Positions 59,000 through 64,000 of a stretch of 64,000 nt of DNA are shown one piece after another. How positions within the stretch are numbered: the stretch's first letter is position 1; each line of letters starts with the position of its first letter. The DNA is from Cololabis saira (taxonomy: Eukaryota > Chordata > Actinopteri > Beloniformes > Belonidae), in contig NC_084606.1 of NCBI RefSeq assembly GCF_033807715.1, positions 37,246,401 to 37,310,400 of the forward strand. Reading direction: 5' to 3'. Position numbers and translations under genes: made by a program. The notes under the pieces were generated by a model that was given only the letters and a program-made list of their open reading frames with translations, was not told where the DNA came from and did not search any database.

Positions 59000-60304
59000 T
59001 TAAGGAAGAGGTTTAGGGAGTAAAACACAGTAAAGGAAGTGGTTTAGGGAGTAAAACGCAGTTAAGGAAGTGGTTTAGGGAGTAAAACACAGTAAAGGAA
59101 GTGGTTTAGGGAGTAAAACGCAGTTAAGGAAGTGGTTTAGGGAGTAAAACACAGTAAAGGAAGTGGTTTAGGGAGTAAAACACAGTAAAGGAAGTGGTTT
59201 AGGGAGTAAAACACAGTTAAGGAAGTGGTTTAGGGAGTAAAACACAGTAAAGGAAGTGGTTTAGGGAGTAAAACACAGTAAAGGAAGTGGTTTAGGGAGT
59301 AAAACACAGTAAAGGAAGTGGTTTAGGGAGTAAAACGCAGTTAAGGAAGTGGTTTAGGGAGTAAAACACAGTAAAGGAAGTGGTTTAGGGAGTAAAACAC
59401 AGTAAAGGAAGTGGTTTAGGGAGTAAAACACAGTTGAGGAAGTGGTTTAGGGAGTAAAACACAGTTAAGGAAGAGGTTTAGGGAGTAAAACACAGTAAAG
59501 GAAGTGGTTTAGGGAGTAAAACACAGTAAAGGAAGTGGTTTAGGGAGTAAAACACAGTTAAGGAAGTGGTTTAGGGAGTAAAACACAGTAAAGGAAGTGG
59601 TTTAGGGAGTAAAACACAGTAAAGGAAGTGGTTTAGGGAGTAAAACACAGTAAAGGAAGTGGTTTAGGGAGTAAAACACAGTTAAGGAAGTGGTTTAGGG
59701 AGTAAAACACAGTAAAGGAAGTGGTTTAGGGAGTAAAACACAGTTAAGGAAGTGGTTTAGGGAGTAAAACACAGAAAAGGAAGTGGTTTAGGGAGTAAAA
59801 CACAGTAAAGGAAGAGGTTTAGGGAGTAAAACACAGTAAAGGAAGTGGTTTAGGGAGTAAAACACAGTAAAGGAAGTGGTTTAGGGAGTAAAACACAGTT
59901 AAGGAAGTGGTTTAGGGAGTAAAACGCAGTTAAGGAAGTGGTTTAGGGAGTAAAACACAGTAAAGGAAGTGGTTTAGGGAGTAAAACACAGTTAAGGAAG
60001 AGGTTTAGGGAGTAAAATACAGTAAAGGAAGTGGTTTAGGGAGTAAAACACAGTAAAGGAAGTGGTTTAGGGAGTAAAACACAGTTAAGGAAGTGGTTTA
60101 GGGAGTAAAACACAGTTAAGGAAGAGGTTTAGGGAGTAAAACACAGTAAAGGAAGTGGTTTAGGGAGTAAAATACAGTAAAATTGTAGCTCTGCAAAGGT
60201 AGAAAACCATTAGGTAGCATTTTTTTGGCAAAGCAGCAAAAAATGGCAGAACACTGACACAAACAGGACACTGGCTTTTGCCCTGTTGAGGCTGCATTTA
60301 TTTT

Positions 60305-60600
60305 ATGTATTTTAGGCTCTGCGTCAATATAAAAGGTCCCGCGGCAGGCTGGCGGCTCCAGAGCCTGCACCGCACCGCACCGTCACTCGCACCGGCGCTC
60401 TCCGCCCTCGCTGGGATGGACAGAGGCGTCTCGGGGTACGCGGCGATGCGCACCGCTCTGCGTTGGTGCGTTGGACGGCGTAGGTTACGGCGTAGGTTAC
60501 GCGGTGATGCACAACGAACGGTGCGCGTCGCCGCACGCGTTACACCCACGCAGAGCCGGGGGCTCTGCGTGGGTGTAACGCGGAACCATAAATCAGCCTT
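60305..60600. repeat. Palindromic GC-rich repeat, copy 3 of 3 (expanded)
   Basis: Ends GTTACACCCACGCAGAGCC/GGCTCTGCGTGGGTGTAAC and CCATAAATCAGCCTT, as in copies 1 and 2, but the left arm is less well kept. Confidence 0.7.
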
Positions 60601-60848
60601 CAGTGTGTCTGCTGTTCTGAACACGTCTCACGTCTCCGAGACACAACTTTTGCGGTATGCGTTCATTGTAGTGTCTAAAAATTATGCGCAATGCCCACCC
60701 AATCAGAAATGGTACTTTATATATATAAAAAAAAAATTATAAAAAAATAAATGATTCCCATAACTTTGATTGGGTGGGCAGGACGCATGTTTGGGTGGGC
60801 ACAGCCCACCTCTGCCCCCCCCTAGAACCGGCCTCGATATCCCTCAAA

Positions 60849-60920
60849 GGGGATGTAGCTCAGTGGTAGAGCGCATGCTTCGCATGTATGAGGCCCCGGG
60901 TTCAATCCCCGGCATCTCCA
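60849..60920 (+). tRNA. tRNA-Ala (anticodon CGC)
   Basis: 72 nt. Acceptor GGGGATG pairs with CATCTCC, D arm GCTC-GAGC, anticodon stem CATGC-GTATG around loop TTCGCAT (anticodon CGC), T arm CCGGG-CCCGG around TTCAATC, discriminator A. A box TAGCTCAGTGG and B box GGTTCAATCC are intact. No T-run terminator is seen in the next 40 bases, so termination is unclear. Confidence 0.93.
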
Positions 60921-61298
60921 TTAAATGTGTCCTTAAACCTCATGCAGTAAGAAAGAGTAATCAGCAACACTGATTGTTACATAAAGGATGATTTATGTTC
61001 AGACTTGGACAAACTCAGAAAATAAATTGGACTTCCACACTCACTGAATCTTTTGCATGAAATAATACAGTATTCATTTGAATGAAATAGTTACTTTACT
61101 ATGCTTCTTACAGTCTGCATTGATTGAGAAAATAAGTTTAATCACTTTTAGCCTCAACTCCAATCCAGTGTTGCAGTGATGGTGAACATTACATGTGTGA
61201 GGACATCAGCCACATTTCACTGTATTTAACACCAGCGCCTTCAAAAAGCTTTAACGGTCATGAGGAGTATATATGGGACACATACATATGTATGCATT
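60921..61298. other. No feature recognised
   Basis: Non-coding sequence between tRNA-Ala and the Tc1 fragment. Confidence 0.45.
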
Positions 61299-62190
61299 TA
61301 CACTCACCTGCCACTTTATTAGGTAAAATAACTGCTCCATTTGCTCTTCAACGTAAATTTCTAACCAGCCAATCACAAGACAGCAACTCAATGCATTTAG
61401 GCACGTAGACATGGTCAAGAGAATCTGCTGTGGTTCAAACCAGCATCAGAATGGGGAAGTACGGTGGTTTAAGTGACTTTGAATGTGGCATGGTTGTTGG
61501 TAACAGACGGGCTGTTCTGAGTATTTCAGAATCTGCCTATCTACTGGATTTTCACGTGCAAACATCTCTAGGGTTTAAAGAGAATGGTCTGAAAAAGAGA
61601 AAATAACCAGTAAGTGGCAGTTCTTTGAGGGCAAGTGCCTTGTTGATGCCAGGGGTCAGAGGATAATGGCCAGACTGGTTGGAGTTGATAGAAAGGCAAC
61701 AGTAAGTCAAATAACCACTCATTACAACTGAGGTATGCTGAAGAGCATGTCTGAATGCATGTCTGAATGCACAACACGGAATGCACAACACGTCAGAACC
61801 ACACCGGGTGCCACTCCTGTCAGCTGAGAACAGGAAACTGAGGCTACAACTCACATAGGCTCACCAAAATTGGAAAACAGAATATTGGAAAAAGGTTGCC
61901 TGATATGATTGAGTCTCAATATCGGCTGCGTCATTTGGATGGTAGGGTCAGAATTTAGGCGTCAACAACATGAAAGCATGGATCCATCCTGCCTTGTATC
62001 AACGGTTCAGACTGGTGGTGGTGGTGTAATGGTTTGGGGGATACTTTCCTGGCACACTTTGGGCCCATTAGTACCAACTGAGCATCATGCCAACGCCACA
62101 GCCTACCTGTTGTTGCTGACCATGTCCATCCCTTTATGACCGCAGTGTACCCATTTTTCTGATGGCTACTTCCAGCAGGATAACGCAACG
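61299..62190 (+). pseudogene. Tc1-like transposon, 5' part with decayed transposase
   Basis: Left end ACACTCACCTGCCACTTTAT, then the non-coding part and a transposase start (MGKYGGLSDFECGMVVGNRR) with many stops and shifts. Later phrases include HRVPLLSAENRKLRL and DGYFQQDNAT, the latter carrying the second catalytic Asp. It is cut at about 62,190 by a LINE fragment. The 3' end of another copy is at 46,929-47,090. Confidence 0.85.
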
Positions 62191-62833
62191 TGTCATTTTC
62201 CTGATCTCCCTCGTCAGCGTGTTCTTGGCCTGCTTGAACAGGGCTCCATCATCGTTTCTGTAGGCCTCCTCTTTGGCTCGGCACAGCTTCCTGAGGTTCG
62301 ATGTGAACCAGGGCTTGTTGTTGTTGTATGTGCAGAAGGTCTTGGTCTGCACACACATGTCCCACAAAAACTAATGTAGGACGTCACAGTGTTCGTAAGT
62401 TCATGCAGATCTGAGGCCGCAGCTTCAAAAACACTCCAATCCGTGCAGTCGAAGCAGGCCTGAAGCTTCAGCTTTGACTCCTCTGTCCACTTCTTCACAG
62501 TCCTCACTACAGGCTTAGAGGTTTTTAGTTTCTGCCTGTAGGTCAGGATCAGATGAAGCAGACAGTGGTCAGAGTGTCCAAAAGCTGCGCGGGGAACAGA
62601 GCGGTATGCGTTCTTAATGATGGTGTAACAATCATCCAGAGTCTGTGTGTCCCTGGTGGGACACGTAACATGTTGCCTGTATTTTGGAAGTTCGTGGGTG
62701 AGGTTTGCTCTGTTGAAATCCCCCAAAACAATGAACACTGAGTTTGGGAGTTTTTTCTCCAAGTCTGTTATCTGGTCGGCCAGCAGCTGCGTGGCTTCAG
62801 TCACACACACGTGCGGCGGGATGTAAACTATGG
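62190..62833 (-). pseudogene. L2/jockey-like LINE, endonuclease end and linker
   Basis: On the minus strand: YIPPHVCVTEATQLLADQIT, FIVLGDFNRANL, CPTRDTQTLDDCYT, FGHSDHCLLHLILTYR of the APE endonuclease, then the linker EESKLKLQACFDCTDWSVFE. A frameshift near 62,365 follows, and the other frame continues NNKPWFTSNLRKLCRAKEEA. Truncated at both ends; RT is missing. Confidence 0.85.
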
Positions 62834-62844
62834 GCAGAAATATG

Positions 62845-63060
62845 TGCCACTAGAAACTGAATTTGAATCATTTATATTTTAATTTGAATTGCTCAACTTG
62901 AATAATTGTATTAAAAAACTGAATCTGAATCACATAATTTGAATTTGTATTGTTTAATTTGAATCATTGCATTGAAAAACTGAATCTACATTCAGTTCTC
63001 ACAATTCAAATTCAGTTCTTGCAATTCAATTTAAATTTTACTGTGCCAGACATCCGGGTC
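62845..63060. repeat. TTGAAT-rich low-complexity stretch
   Basis: Repeated CTGAATTTGAATCA and ACTGAATCTGAATCA words with partial inverted copies (GATTTGAATT/AATTCAAATTC). Possibly part of a transposon end; not assigned. Confidence 0.5.
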
Positions 63061-63780
63061 TTCCGGAGGAACAGCAATCGAGTGCAGATACAAAGAACTC
63101 CTTTTCACGTAGCCTACTTTAACCTCTATTTTCTTTCAACGATATAAACAACCAATGGGAGCTAGATATTTCGAAACCTATTGTGTTTTCTCCATTCTGT
63201 GTAAAAAGTGTAGATTTATATCCTGCCGTTTTGTAGAAAAATTTCTGCTGAGGAGTGTGTGACCAACTATACCTTCAAGCAAAACATTAATTATTACTTT
63301 ATTTGCTGGAGAAACAGTTCAATATAATTACAACAAATCTCTTTCCTTGAATGAAACGGAACAGAAAGAAGACTAAGCTTATTTTATCTGCCCCTCTTTC
63401 CTAAGAAATCAAATTTTTATTAATGTAATAATAAAAAAAACAAAAACAAATGACAAATTATGCAATTAAAAAAAACACTTTCCAACAAATGTAATTTAAA
63501 AAAAAAAAACAACAGAAAAACAAAACCAAAACTACAACAAAGTCATAAAATTATACAAAATAACTGTCGTCAAACACAGTCGTATTCTTTTTTTATTTAA
63601 AGGAGCAATAATAAAACGAATCATAAAATGCCCCCGATATGTCAACAGACATTTAAAAATCATGTTCATTTCAAATACTTATGTCACTGACAACAGCACT
63701 CAAGCCAGGATATTCCAGTTTAAAAAGAGGAGTTGCAGCCCTCAACTGACGTTTATGTTGTCATTTTTTGTTTTGGCCTT
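63061..63780. other. No feature recognised
   Basis: AT-rich non-coding sequence with A-runs at 63,428-63,440, 63,467-63,475 and 63,498-63,510. Confidence 0.45.
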
Positions 63781-64000
63781 AAGCTCCACCCTCCACCTAT
63801 CTCCCAATCACCAAGTCAGTATTGTTTCTGAAGCTCCACCCTCCACGTATCTCCCAATCACCAAGTCAGTATTGTTTCTGAAGCTCCACCCTCCACCTAT
63901 CTCCCAATCACCAAGTCAGTATTGTTTCTGAAGCTCCACCCTCCACCTATCTCCCAATCACCAAGTCAGTATTGTTTCTGAAGCTCCACCCTCCACCTAT
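63781..64000. repeat. 50-bp minisatellite, running off the window
   Basis: Units starting AAGCTCCACCCTCCACCTAT at 63,781, 63,831, 63,881, 63,931 and 63,981; only one base (CTAT/GTAT) differs in unit 2. At least 4.4 units. Confidence 0.98.

Larger units (their letters stand above)
57969..60180. repeat. 31-bp satellite array, about 43 units
   Basis: Units such as AGTAAAACACAGTAAAGGAA followed by GTGGTTTAGGG, with only a few variants (AGTTAAGG, AAACGCAG). The array is split at 58,133-59,003 by the TTAA element. No spacers, so not a CRISPR. Confidence 0.97.
57486..60836. mobile_element. hAT-type element carrying a 31-bp satellite
   Basis: CAGGGCCGGATTTAG at the left and CTAGAACCGGCCTCG at the right are imperfect inverted ends, flanked by ATATCCAT (57,478-57,485) and ATATCCCT (60,837-60,844). 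No transposase. Contents: a 31-bp tandem array, a palindromic TTAA element and the third palindromic repeat. Its right target duplication ends only four bases before tRNA-Ala. Confidence 0.65.

Noticed and set aside
57969..60180. CRISPR-like regular repeat array
   Set aside because: Units are directly joined with no spacers, and the setting is a vertebrate transposon.
59001..60180. Telomere or interstitial telomeric repeat
   Set aside because: TTTAGGG occurs once per 31-bp unit, not as a pure hexamer or heptamer run.

Overview
The window looks like nuclear DNA from a teleost fish. It holds most of one spliced host gene, one good tRNA gene and a very dense layer of transposable elements of kinds common in ray-finned fish: L1/Tx1-type LINEs, a Ty3/Gypsy chromovirus, an endogenous retrovirus, hAT, PIF/Harbinger, Tc1/mariner and TTAA-target elements. 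No bacterial or organellar genes are seen.

Region by region. 1-4.6 kb: a minus-strand L1-type LINE, split by a 1.3 kb DNA element with 6-bp target duplications. 4.6-16.8 kb: fifteen plus-strand exons of a nuclear GTPase SLIP-GC (NUGGC)-like gene. The upstream exons lie outside the window. Its 5.7 kb intron 4 carries a GGGCCC-type repeat split by a Tc1/mariner-like transposon, and a later intron carries a solo LTR split by a Harbinger element. 17.3-44.4 kb: a broken endogenous retrovirus (primer site, leader, gag pieces, RT pieces) that hosts a deep nest. A hAT element (23,712-40,869) contains a large inverted-arm element (24,165-40,099). That element contains a Harbinger element (26,826-29,179) and a full-length L1 (about 30,327-39,268). 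The L1 contains a Tc1/mariner-like transposon with an apparently intact transposase gene (36,207-38,982) and a 340-bp poly(A)-tailed insert. 44.4-47.3 kb: solo LTR, L1 fragment, a short GGGCCC repeat, a tRNA-like fragment and a Tc1 end. 47.3-57 kb: a minus-strand APE-type LINE interrupted by a Gypsy chromovirus (47,655-54,903), itself interrupted by a hAT element with its own nested hAT MITE. 57-61 kb: SINE-like tail, LTR fragment, and a hAT element filled with a 31-bp satellite and a palindromic TTAA element, followed directly by tRNA-Ala(CGC). 61-64 kb: Tc1 5' part, L2/jockey-like LINE fragment, AT-rich sequence and a 50-bp minisatellite.

Most insertion boundaries were found by matching target-site duplications, and in several cases removing the insert restores the host element's reading frame. 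That gives an order of insertion from sequence alone. The host gene is ordinary except for one extra base in an A-run that breaks exon 9. The most unusual content is the nest itself, the nearly complete L1, the Tc1-like element with an RG-rich, intron-containing transposase, and the self-primer-like site in the chromovirus.
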